A stretch of DNA of 64,000 bases from assembly GCA_034406715.1 (NCBI GenBank), contig CP137871.1:372001-436000 (forward strand). The letters are read 5' to 3'. How positions within the stretch are numbered: position 1 is the stretch's first letter; each line of letters begins with the position of its first letter. Both the position numbers and the translations under genes were made by a program. The notes under the pieces are model-generated. The model was not told the DNA's origin and did no database searches. It was given only the letters and a program-made list of their open reading frames with translations. This DNA comes from Rhodotorula mucilaginosa (lineage: Eukaryota > Basidiomycota > Microbotryomycetes > Sporidiobolales > Sporidiobolaceae). Positions 1 through 10,295 of this stretch are shown one piece after another.

Positions 1-1441
<1,441 letters not shown>

Positions 1442-1713
1442 GGTGTTTGAGCGAGCGCAGGAGAGTCACGGTGAGATGAGCAGCCTCGACCCGACGAGGT
1501 GCACAGCCACACTCGAAAAGTGCTGATGAGAAACAAGCCGTTCCTCTCATGCTCACAGATTGACGTGTACGCGTATGAGCGACAGGTCTGTGCAGCTTCC
1601 GTCTAGGTGTACTCCCGCGCACTCGGAAAGAGGGGTTCTGGCCCAAGTCAAGTCGACCGCCACCCTCGCCGGGCCGCAGAGGAATTACCATCTTTTTGCA
1701 GCCCTCGATACGG

Positions 1714-3109
1714 TCAAACCGCTACAGAGCTCCAGCGATGGCGCCACTCTGCCGCGGGAATGTTGTAACGCTGCTGCGCACGCAATCCGAGACGAGCCAG
1801 CGAGCGTTCCCCCGCCTCCTCCACCCGACGGAATCGAATCGCAGACAAGTCCACGTTGGGTGGCAGGATCCGCGGACAACGGCAGGCTGTCTCATCGAAC
1901 CATCCGGTATTGGCTTCATTCACAAGGGCGGGATCTTCTCCGGCCTGTCAAGTTTGCACATGTAGCAGGTGCTCTTGTGAGCTTTGTCAAGAAGCACGCA
2001 AAGTGCAGGACATACCATGCGGTGGACAATGGTTGGAAGCGACCAGTACGCCTGCGAAGCTCAGACAGTGAGCTCAAGCAGTGGAACGTTCTTCTGGAGG
2101 TGTCCTTACCGCAATGGATTCCGCCGTCTCCGTTCCGTGGTTGGAGCCGCCCACATCTAGCATTGCGCAGCCACTTATGCCAATGACAAGCAGATTCAGG
2201 ATTGCTTTGAGTGTGTCCCGTTGTACATAGGTCAGCTGTGCATCTTTAGCACTTGCGCATTCTGTGAAAAGGATGACTCTTTCACTCCAGGTCTTGCAGG
2301 AAGTCGACGGATTGGTCCCAAGAAAAGATCCGAGTGACCGGGCACTTGACCTGCACTGGTGCAAGATGTGGTCCTTCTTTGGCTCCGGAAGATCCTGTCT
2401 GCTCTCAGTACTCATCTGCATGGCATTGGAACACAGGGAGTCAAGGTGACTTTTCGAGACAGACCAAACTCGGTGCATCTTTTCTCGAAATTCTGCCCGC
2501 GCTTCTTGCTCTTTGTCGAGTCCATTCTCGGGAACCTGTTTGGATAAAAGAGACCTGCAGTTCAGCTGTGGGTGGAAGACTGCCTGGAATGGCATAACGT
2601 ATCTACCGCACAAGTCCTATACAATGCACAAGGTGAAGGTGCTTGAGTAGGATGTCGATGTCAATCTCCATCTGTTGAGGAGATCACTGAGTTCAGCTAG
2701 ACACTCTATGAGCAGATGCTGAAGCCTGATCGCGACGTACAACCTGATCCGCAATGTCGATTGGCAGCAGCCTCTCTGAGCTAGACACTTCGCACGCTGC
2801 GCCAGCCTTCTCAAGTGTTTCAAGTTTCGACTCGAGCCACTGATAGAGTGTGGTCCGCTGTGTATTGCGTTCTTTTGGGCAATACGTGGCGAAGTAGAGT
2901 TTGGTCCGCTGTGCCGCCCATTCATACCACAGTTCAAGCTGACATGTGAGCAAATCCTTCTGTGCATCTCCCCATTGCCTGCGCTCTCTCCATCGACTTT
3001 TGTTGCCAGCAGCAAGCTTTGCTAGATTGGTCAGTGGGACTGTGTAGTGAGGAAGCTTTGATGGGCCACGGCAATGCCGACCAGCTGCACGCTTTTCGAC
3101 GTGCGACAT
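1714..3109 (-). CDS. Unrecognised family A, copy A1 (looks intact)
   Basis: I do not recognise this protein. Exons 2744-3109, 2630-2671, 2110-2535, 2016-2051 and 1714-1944 are all multiples of three, so every intron is phase 0; the product is 366 residues. Exon 1 carries VPLTNLAKLAAG, ELWYEWAAQR, a short Cys-containing stretch, LYQWLESK and LLPIDIADQ. Exon 2 is a 14-residue acidic-hydrophobic peptide (MEIDIDILLKHL). Exon 3 is helical-looking and ends in AESIA. Exon 4 is exactly 12 residues (AYWSLPTIVHRM). The last exon begins AGEDPAL and ends with ERSLARLGLRAQQRY, NIPAAEWRHRW and VAV. No signal peptide, membrane segment or known catalytic motif is visible. An alternative upstream ATG exists at 3160; MSHVEKR at 3109 aligns best with copies A2 and A3. 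It heads a four-gene tandem array next to RIO2. Confidence 0.72.
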
Positions 3110-3859
3110 GTGCCCAAGCGACGGGGGACAGGGTACGTGTCTTGAGTCAGTGGGGGACAAAGGGAAAGAGAGGAATGAAGTTCTGCCTGGCAGGTCTGCC
3201 GGTCCTAGTGCTTAGACCCGAAAAGGCTCCGCGGACATCCCGGTTCCGTCATTTTCGAGCTCCACCGAATTCCACCATCGAGCCGAGCTCTGCGGGAGGC
3301 GTGCGCCGAATTGATCATGACCTTGTGCAGACGGGGTATCGGGGAGCGCGAGCACATTTGTGCAGCTGCACCTCGGGACAAGAGACAACCTGGGCCGTGT
3401 CACCACAAGTTGAACAAGGTACGTGCGTCTCTCAAAAGCTGCTATCGGTTCCCCAGCAAAGTGTGTCAAACCAAGTCAAACCGCGGATGCCTGATTTTCA
3501 GAGGGTTATTGTGTATGTTGCAGCAACAGATAGCGTAATCCGGCAGTGAGGCGTGAGAGAAAGTTGATGTTGGCAAACTTGAAAGCTTCACATCTTCTAC
3601 GGCCACACATGGATTTCAGAATTGCTGATGTGAGATAGGTTGTTACTCCTCTGTGCTTGCATTGAGCTCTACCCCCCAAAGTGATAGGCATAGGGGTATC
3701 TGTACCTGGCGCCAGGTCCGCAGACTTGTAAAAAACAGTCGCGCATCACCGCTCTCCCTCTCTTCATCTCGCATTAGAGCCCGCAAAGCCTACAGTGTCT
3801 GTACATCTTTTTGAAGCACCGACATTTGGTTACGCTGCTGCAGACCTCCAGCGCCGCTG
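3110..3859. other. Spacer between A2 and A1
   Basis: About 750 bases with no supportable gene. It should hold the A1 promoter and the A2 3' region. A CG-rich palindrome sits at 3228-3243, and a patch at about 3525-3577 resembles an intron of RIO2 (see findings). Short open frames here share nothing with the flanking families. Confidence 0.5.
3228..3243 (-). promoter_or_regulatory. TCCGCGGA-core element upstream of A1
   Basis: Plus-strand TCCGCGGACATCCCGG, about 119 bases before the A1 start. It matches the elements upstream of B1 and B2 at 14 of 16 positions (opposite orientation relative to the gene). The core is a palindrome made of CCG and CGG triplets, the half-sites used by fungal Zn2Cys6 regulators; that link is inference. 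Confidence 0.4.
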
Positions 3860-5141
3860 CTACCCTGCTGCCGAAATTTTGTAACGCCTCTGAGCTCGCA
3901 ATCCGAGTCGGGCCAGCGAGCGTTCCGCCGGCTCCTCGTACATGGACAACGGAATCGCGGGCAAGTTGACCTTGGGAGGCAAGATCCGCGGATCTCGGTA
4001 GGATGTCGAGACGAGCCACGCGGAATCCGCGCTCTTGTCGAAAAAGGCCGGATTTTCTCCGAGCTGTTTCCCACAAGGAGACTCGAGTGAGCTTGGTGAG
4101 GAGGTGAGATATTTCCCATGCAAGACACACTATACGGTTGGCAATTGTTGCGCTTGTCCAGTATCTCTGCAGTCATAAAGCTACAATATGTCAGATTCCG
4201 ACATGCAGCCTTGCAGAAGAGTGTTTCACAGTGGACTGACTGCAATTGACTCTACCTTGTGCCCTTCGTTGGATTGCACAGCCATTATGCCATTTTTAAG
4301 CCGGCTTGGGATCTTGTAAAGTGTGTCTCCCTCAGGGAGAGCCAGCTCCTGACTTGCCTGGTCAGTGAAACGCGTGATTGCTTTGCTCCAATTCAGGCAG
4401 GAAACGGGGACCTCCTTTTTAAGGCTCTCGGCAAGCTCCCTACATTTGGCCATGCGAGGGCGGTTGATGTAGACCCAGCGCTCTCGCCCAATATGTTTCT
4501 TGAGGAGAGCGTGTAAATGCTCTTGTTGAGCTTGCCACGCTTGGAGTGCCTCGGCTTGGTATGCTTCACACACTTCTGCGGCTCCCTCTAATCCAGGCAA
4601 AGGGACCTATCACGCAAAGAGTTCACTGGTCAAACAGTATGCTCAACCACATGCAGAGACTATCGCCGCATCCTAGGCAGAAAAACACACAAGCTCAAGG
4701 TGCTGGAGTAGGATGTCGATGTCGATCTCCATCTGCTCAAGTAGTCTCGGAGCTCTATGCATCAGCCTAAAGACAACTTGACCCAGCCTGCCAGGGACGC
4801 ACCACTTGATCTGCGACATCTACGGGCAGTAAGTGTTCGGAGGCAAGTGCTTTTTCCAGGCTTTCGAATTTTTGTGCCAGCCAGTTGTGGAGTCTACCGC
4901 GCCGCTCGGCGCTGATTTTGTAAGTGAAGCGGTCACACCAGTTGAGAAAGCGCTCCACGCGTGCCAGTGCCCACCCATACCACAGCAGTGCCAAGCAGAC
5001 ACCCGTATCGCAACTGTACATTTGTGTACGGTGGCTCCACCGATCTTGGTTACCAGCGATGAGCAAGGCGAGTTTTCTCACGTCGGGAACAAGATTGATA
5101 CGTCCGAGTGGCTCAGCGTTGGGTTGGTGCTCGGACGGCAT
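3860..5141 (-). CDS. Unrecognised family A, copy A2 (C-terminus cut short)
   Basis: Second tandem copy of family A; function unknown. Exons 4806-5141, 4691-4732, 4241-4606, 4131-4166 and 3860-4063 are all phase 0 and give 327 residues. Shared landmarks are LLWYGWALAR, LHNWLAQKFESLEKA and LLPVDVADQ in exon 1, MEIDIDILLQHL in exon 2, EAYQAEALQAW and CLNWSKAI in exon 3 ending in VESIA, the 12-residue exon RYWTSATIANRI, and LGENPAF then ERSLARLGLRAQRRY in the last exon. The frame stops at 3860 after RRYKISAAG. Past that stop, the same frame still reads QRRWRSAAA before a second stop at about 3830, matching the tail of the siblings, so the conserved Trp codon seen in A1 (EW) appears to have become TAG. 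This could be a slightly shortened working protein or early decay. Confidence 0.62.
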
Positions 5142-5569
5142 GTCGGCAAACGCTGAGAAGAGATGAGCGGTATCAGTAAGCGGTATCAGTACACTCTTTG
5201 GACCGGAATGTACTTAGAACAAGAGGCAGAAGTACTCGGCAGCGTCCGAGCTCGCGCCGCGCGTCCGGTCAAAGTGGTCCGCGGACGAGCCGATGCAATG
5301 CTTCGGGGTAAGGTGCGCACATGCGCATCGTCACGACAGCAAACTCCGCCCGAGCGCCGCAAGCTGCAGGAACAGTCCCATTGTCCATCGTAGCGCTGCT
5401 GAAATGAGAACGTGCTCAGGTATTCTGCGAGGAAGGCTGTGAGAGGAAGCGGCGCAGAAATGAGTGGCCAAGCTCGCCTGTGACCCATCTCGTACGTATT
5501 CCTTTCCTTCTAAGGATCCAAAAGCACCCGCGGAAGCTGAGGAGGTGAGAAGGATGACATATACTGGTT
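5142..5569. other. Spacer between A3 and A2
   Basis: About 430 bases, no supportable gene. It holds the presumed A2 promoter, including the element at 5278-5292, and the 3' flank of A3. A direct repeat of the short unit gcggtatcagta lies near 5166-5190. Confidence 0.45.
5278..5292 (-). promoter_or_regulatory. TCCGCGGA-core element upstream of A2
   Basis: Plus-strand TCCGCGGACGAGCCG, 137 bases before the A2 start. Its reverse complement agrees with the B1/B2 element at 13 of 15 positions. Spacing to the start codon is like that upstream of A1, B1 and B2, which is the main reason to believe it. Confidence 0.38.
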
Positions 5570-6900
5570 TCACACCGCTACATGACCCCACCGACGCTCC
5601 CATCTCCTCGCGCTGATTCCGTACCGCCACTGCGCACGCAATCCGAGGCGGGCCAGCGAGTTTTGCGCCGCCTCCACGGAGCGCTCGGTCAACTCGAGTG
5701 CGAGTGACGAAATGTGCGCTTGACAATATTTTAGCATCAAGCCACTCGGCTTCCAGGTTGCCGTCGAGAACAGGTTCCTCTCCGATCTGTGTCCGCCGAC
5801 GGGTAAACTAGGTGAGCTCGTTCAAGTAACGGGGCACTTGACACCTAGTACATACTGTGCCTTGGATGATGGTATGAATTGACCAACTGTTCTGCAGGTA
5901 GAAGGTTCGGCATGTTAGCCGCCGGCAGAGACGCATTGCAAGGAATGAACTCACCGCAATCGATTCTGCCTTTTTAGTTCCTTTAGCAAGTTGGGGCCGG
6001 CTCAGATCCATGAGAGCGCAAGTGTGCATGGCGGCCAATAGTAGGTTCAGTATCGTCCGAAGGGCCGTTTTCTCACTGTAACACAGCACCTTGACTGCCC
6101 GACTTGTGAATTGGATGATTCCTTGACTCCAATCCGTGCAGCTAGCCGGTGAGATGGCATGCAGTGACTTGGCGGCATCCGTGCAGTTGCGAGTGAGCTC
6201 ATCCAAAGTGTAACGAGTTGCCGGAGCATCCTCGCTCGATAAGGCTGCAAGCAACTTTTGTCGATCTCGCCACACTTTGACAGCCTCAGCGAGGTATGCA
6301 TTCCGCTCCTCTGTAGCGCCTGGCAGTTCAGCCATTGGAGGCTGTTCAAGGTAGGAGAACATCCGTGGTCAACCGTATCTTTCCAGAGGTGGGACAGATG
6401 GCCAAAACACAACCACCCTCGAGCAGAAACACGTACACAGTACTTGGTTATTAGGACGTCAATGTCAATGTTCATCTGCAAACAGCCTCGTAGATTCTAT
6501 TAGTGTCTGTTCACCGGTTCATGTGCCTGCGGGCATGATGAGGACCTACAACCTGATCCGCAACGTCAACCTGCAGTAACTGGCCCGAGGTGCGAGCCTC
6601 TTCCAGGGTTTGATGCTTACGAATGAGCCAGTCAACCAACTTGGTCCGTCGCTCATTGCCTCCCCTCCGCGGCAGGCTCCGCCCGCGACAGTAATGGCTG
6701 ATGAACAACCTAGCGCGGTTCATCGCCCACGTGTGCCACAGCTCGACCCGGAAAATCATAGGATCCGTCGCGGCGTGCCCCATGCATCCACGGCTTTTCC
6801 ATCGCCTCTTCTCACCAGCAGCGAGCTCTGCGAGTCGCGTCAATGGCACCGAGAAACTCAGTCTTTTTTCCACGGGATTGCGCCGATCCGAGGAAGACAT
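5570..6900 (-). CDS. Unrecognised family A, copy A3 (frame break in last exon)
   Basis: Third tandem copy; function unknown. Exons 6553-6900, 6437-6475, 5955-6341 and 5856-5891 are all phase 0. Landmarks are VPLTRLAELAAG, ELWHTWAMNRAR, LVDWLIRKHQTLEEA and LLQVDVADQ; MNIDIDVLITKYC; TEERNAYLAEAVKVW and CTDWSQGI ending AESIA; and the 12-residue exon NSWSIHTIIQGT. The last exon starts at 5786 with IGEEPVLDGNLEAEWLDA, matching the siblings, but the conserved C-terminal motif (NSLARLGLRAQWRYGI ... RRWGHVAV, ending at 5570) lies in another frame. The exon is 217 bases, one more than a multiple of three, so a single-base length change is the simplest reading. If so, the protein ends in an altered tail or the copy is decaying. 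Confidence 0.58.
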
Positions 6901-7232
6901 GGTGCATGCACCAGCGACGAATGAGACAGAGAGCGAGGTTGATACACCCTCTGGATCACTTTGAGGGACAAGAGAAAGACAACAAAGGGGCCCGTGCGCA
7001 GCCAGGGAGCGCAGTTCGAGCTCAGGGTCACCTGGGATCAGTCAAGTCATGACTTGATGCAAATGTGTGACTAGAGCATGCACCACAAGGACCCAAACCT
7101 GAGGCATTTCTCATTCCAAGGTCCCTACACGGACAACTTTTGGCTTGGGAAGGCTGCAAACAGTCCACGGCGGTTCTTCCGCCTTTCTCTCTCTCACGGG
7201 CATCTTACCCCCTAATCAGGCCATCTATCTAT
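6901..7232. other. Spacer between A4 and A3
   Basis: About 330 bases, no gene. A block at about 7121-7155 (CGGACAACTTTTGG) resembles one at 8856-8891 upstream of A4 and may be a duplicated promoter piece. I find no TCCGCGGA core here, unlike upstream of A1 and A2. Confidence 0.4.
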
Positions 7233-8705
7233 CTACATCCCCCAGCGACGGCTCCACTCTCCTGCAGGTATGCCATAACGCCGCTGCACGCGCAGACCGC
7301 GTGGGGCGAGGGAGCGGTGCCTTACCTCCTCCGAATGGGCGTTTGGAATCTGGCTCGACAGGGGCAGTAGGGACGACTGGAGCAGCGCATGGCACTCAGG
7401 GTCAAGCCACCCAGACCTGGCGTTGACATTGAGAACGGGTTTCTTTCCAACCTGTGTCTTCCGAGTTGTAAGTCGAGCGAGCATGTCCGATGGTCAACAA
7501 TCAGCCATGCGCACCATGATGCGGACAATGGTCGCAATAGGCCAATTGTTCTGGGTGTGTGTGTGTGTGTGGTTTCAGCATTGTTGTATCGCAGAGGAAG
7601 TCCGTGCGAGGCAGTGAACTGACCTTAATCAATCCGACCTTTTTGTGCCAAGCATCAGGTTGCGAGGAAATTAAGTCACGACACTCTTGAACGGCCTTTA
7701 TGAGATGGGTCAGTATGACGTCGAGCGTGTCTGCCTGATAGATGGCCAGGGCTTTGGTGGCATTGAATATGAACTTGTAAATAGCGTTACTCCAGTCACT
7801 GGCAAAGAGGCCCAGGCGGACACAAGTTCTGAAGTAATCTCGCGAGACTGAGGCAATTCCGCAACCGATTCTTGGTAGAGTGTTCTTGAGTACCCTGCAG
7901 GATGGCACCAAAGAGCTCGTTTTGAGCTTCCCATACTCTGATCGACGCTCCTCGGTACTCGTTGCGTCGCTCCGCAGTATTGTCGGTGCTGCGGCATCCA
8001 GCCGCAACCAGGTACTTTCAACCTGCCCAGATAGCGAGATGCCTTGTCAGCTGCATAGTCAGCTTGAGGCCAACAGAGGCGGACAGATGCGGAGCAGAAA
8101 CACATACGACCCCAAGATGCGCGACGAGGACATCGATGTCGATCTCGGCCTGTTGCGCAACCGGCCGCCGATCTGTCAGCGCAGCTCAACAAATACAAAC
8201 CTGGGGCCGGGCAATGAACAATCTCATCCGCGATTTCGACCGGGAGGAGCTTTTTCTTCGCGTTTTCCAGGGTTTCGTACTTCTTCTCGAGCCGGCTGCG
8301 GAGCGCAAGGCGCCGGGCATAGCTGTCCTCGTAAGGAAGTGACCGACACCTGTCTTGAAAAGTCATGAGGCGGGCTACGGCCCAAGCGTGCCACAGCTCC
8401 GCTCGGCGGACACCCGCGTCATTTTTGTAAGGTTCGAGAGTCCGCTGTCCCCACGACGGCAGGTCCCCGACCAGCGATGCAAGCCGGCGAAGGAGACGGT
8501 CGCAGCGAAGTTCCTGCCCTGGCCCGGCGGCCCCTTGACGCGCCCTCGGTTGCGCGATACGTGGCGCCCTCTGTCGCCCCGTATTGTCGAAATGCTGCGG
8601 TAATATATGGGCGAAAGTGACCACAAGTGTGCGGGCGCGAAGAGGGCGAGATGCAAGAGCAGTGAGAGGTGAGAGCAAGGGAGGGCACAAAAGCGACAGT
8701 CTGGA
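7233..8705 (-). CDS. Unrecognised family A, copy A4 (start unclear, internal frame flip)
   Basis: Fourth copy. Recognisable exons are exon 1 (ends near 8220; ELWHAWAVARL, RSRLEKKYETLENA, LLPVEIADE), exon 2 at 8108-8149 (AEIDIDVLVAHL), exon 3 at 7624-8022, exon 4 at 7513-7548 (NNWPIATIVRIM) and the last exon 7233-7451 (VGKKPVLN ... RGLRVQRRYGI, PAGEWSRRWGM). Exon 3 is 399 bases and open in phase, but residues homologous to its siblings (AERRNEYRGASIRVW, RNCLSLARLL) lie in a different frame until just before SDWSNAIYKF, as if two compensating length changes scrambled the middle. No ATG lies where siblings start; the first in frame is MSRL at 8705, so the start is a guess. The exon 1 donor has also shifted (GAG ATT then GTTCAT). 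Probably a decaying copy. Confidence 0.45.
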
Positions 8706-8952
8706 CATCCCGGTCGGTCCTCGGACAACCCGGGAAGAAGGAAGCGCGAGCGCAGCCGCAGCGTTGCGATTCGGATATGTACGCGCGTAGTCGGACGGAA
8801 GCGCGTGAACAAGCATGCATTGAGAAAACAAGACATAGTGACCGGTCTACCGTGCCCAGACCCTATTCGGACGACTTTTGGTAGGAGGGCTGTCGACAGG
8901 TGGGCAAGAAAGGCGACATGTCAGTCCCGCCGCCGGGCGTTTCGCGTGACCA

Positions 8953-9570
8953 TTACGAGTGCACGCGTCCGGCAGATGACTGCGAAAGTGCAAGGGCTAG
9001 AGGATTGGGTACTGACCGTCTCGCCTGCTGCGGCCATCTTCTCCTTGGCCTGCTGCCGCGCCCAGCCGTCGATCCTGTAGGTTCAAGTTCAAGCGCCAAG
9101 ACATCAGCCGCAGCTCTGAAGCTGTAGGGGGCCGGGTAGCTGTAGAGCCGAGGGAAGGACGTACGAAGTGTCGGGCTTGTAGTAGATCAGGATGGCGCCG
9201 AGGAGCATCGAACCGCCAAAGCCGTAGTAGTAGATGTTCTCCCAGTCTTCCTTGGCGCGCTTCTGGCCTGTAGGTTTGTTCTACAGTCAGCTGCGTGTTC
9301 TGCCGATGCGTTGGAACCGAACGGGCGCCTACCTGGTGCAGGAGGCTGTGCGGAAAGCGGACAACGCAGCGTAGCGAAGGAATCAGCTCGCAGCACGAAT
9401 GAGTCACCCCTCGCGCAAAGCAGATGGACCATACGCACGTGTTCTCCGAACAGCCTTCCGGTCGGCTCGTTGTAGTGGACGCCGCCCGAAGCGAGGCGCC
9501 TTTGGGATGTCGGACCGGCGACGGCGAGCGCGCGGCGGGGGAGGGCGGATCGGAGCAGAGCGGCGGACAT
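8953..9570 (-). CDS. NDUFB11: NADH:ubiquinone oxidoreductase ESSS (NDUFB11-type) subunit
   Basis: Accessory subunit of the membrane arm of mitochondrial complex I. Exons 9439-9570, 9333-9345, 9165-9267, 9017-9074 and 8953-8979 sum to 333 bases, 110 residues. The N-terminus (MSAALLRSALPRRALA ... RRLASGG) looks like a mitochondrial presequence. Then come the family signature HYNEPTGRLFGE, PPAPGQKRAKEDWEN, and the single membrane segment IYYYGFGGSMLLGAILIYY followed by KPDTS and WARQQAKEKMA. The second exon is only 13 bases, and it is needed to restore the PPAPG motif and the frame. The short final exon (SSAGRVHS) is less certain; reading straight through the 9016 donor is the alternative. Confidence 0.9.
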
Positions 9571-10295
9571 GGCTATACTGGGTTCGACGAAGAGGGTCTG
9601 GAGGGTGCTGCAAGAGTCGCCGCGGAAGATCGAGAGGTGCTGAGCCGAGGTAAGAGGCGAGGCGGGGAGGAGAGAGCAATCGAGGACGAGTGTCCAGAGG
9701 CGAGGCGAGGAGGGTGATTTGGAGGACAAAAAGAGGCAAGTGAATGTCAGCCCTGCACCGTGCGCGTATCCAACTGCACCCTCTATGACCCCGACTTCTC
9801 TCGGACTCGAGCCGATGAGCCCAATCTTCCTCGCCACGGTGGTCGGGCAGTCCAGCCAGGAAGGGGGACCCGTCGCTGGATCGAAACAGTAGAGCTCTTG
9901 TACGTACAGATGGGCGCGGGGCGGGTGACTATGCGGATCGAGAGACGAAGGCGCCTTCGCAAAGCCGACCGACGGGTTCGCTCTCCCTCCGCGCCAACCG
10001 CTGTTTTCCTCTCGCGTGACAGTAGACGGAGAAGGTGCATGCTCATAAGAAGAGCTGAATTCTCTTCGCTGTGCAACCCCCGTCTTTGAGCCGTCCGGTC
10101 ACCCCTCCCCAATCCGTCTCTTTCACAGTCAAGTGTTCTCTTTACCAACTTTCCCCGAATTCCCCGTCCTGCCCGGGCCTCTCAAGCTCCGCAAGAACGT
10201 GCGACACTGCGCTGTTGCTAGCCGAACAACTGCACGCGAGTGTCGACGAGGCAAACAAAGCAGGTCTTCAAGTAGAGTGAGCGGCGAAATTTCAG
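9571..10295. other. Spacer between ABHD12-like gene and ESSS gene
   Basis: About 725 bases. It must hold the ESSS promoter. Open frames on both strands are Arg/Ser-rich and overlap each other without recognisable motifs, so I treat them as chance frames of GC-rich DNA. I see nothing else definite here. Confidence 0.45.

Noticed and set aside
7555-7571. GT dinucleotide run as a meaningful repeat
   Set aside because: Short, and it lies in an A4 intron; it is a common pyrimidine/purine tract near acceptors.
1714-8705. A array as the HD mating-type locus (variable tandem genes in a basidiomycete)
   Set aside because: No homeodomain signature (WF-x-N-x-R) in any copy, and the genes are tandem on one strand rather than a divergent pair.
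1714-8705. A array as a transposon or virus-derived element
   Set aside because: The copies have several phase-0 introns, no reverse transcriptase, integrase, transposase or capsid motifs, no terminal repeats and no target-site duplications that I can see.
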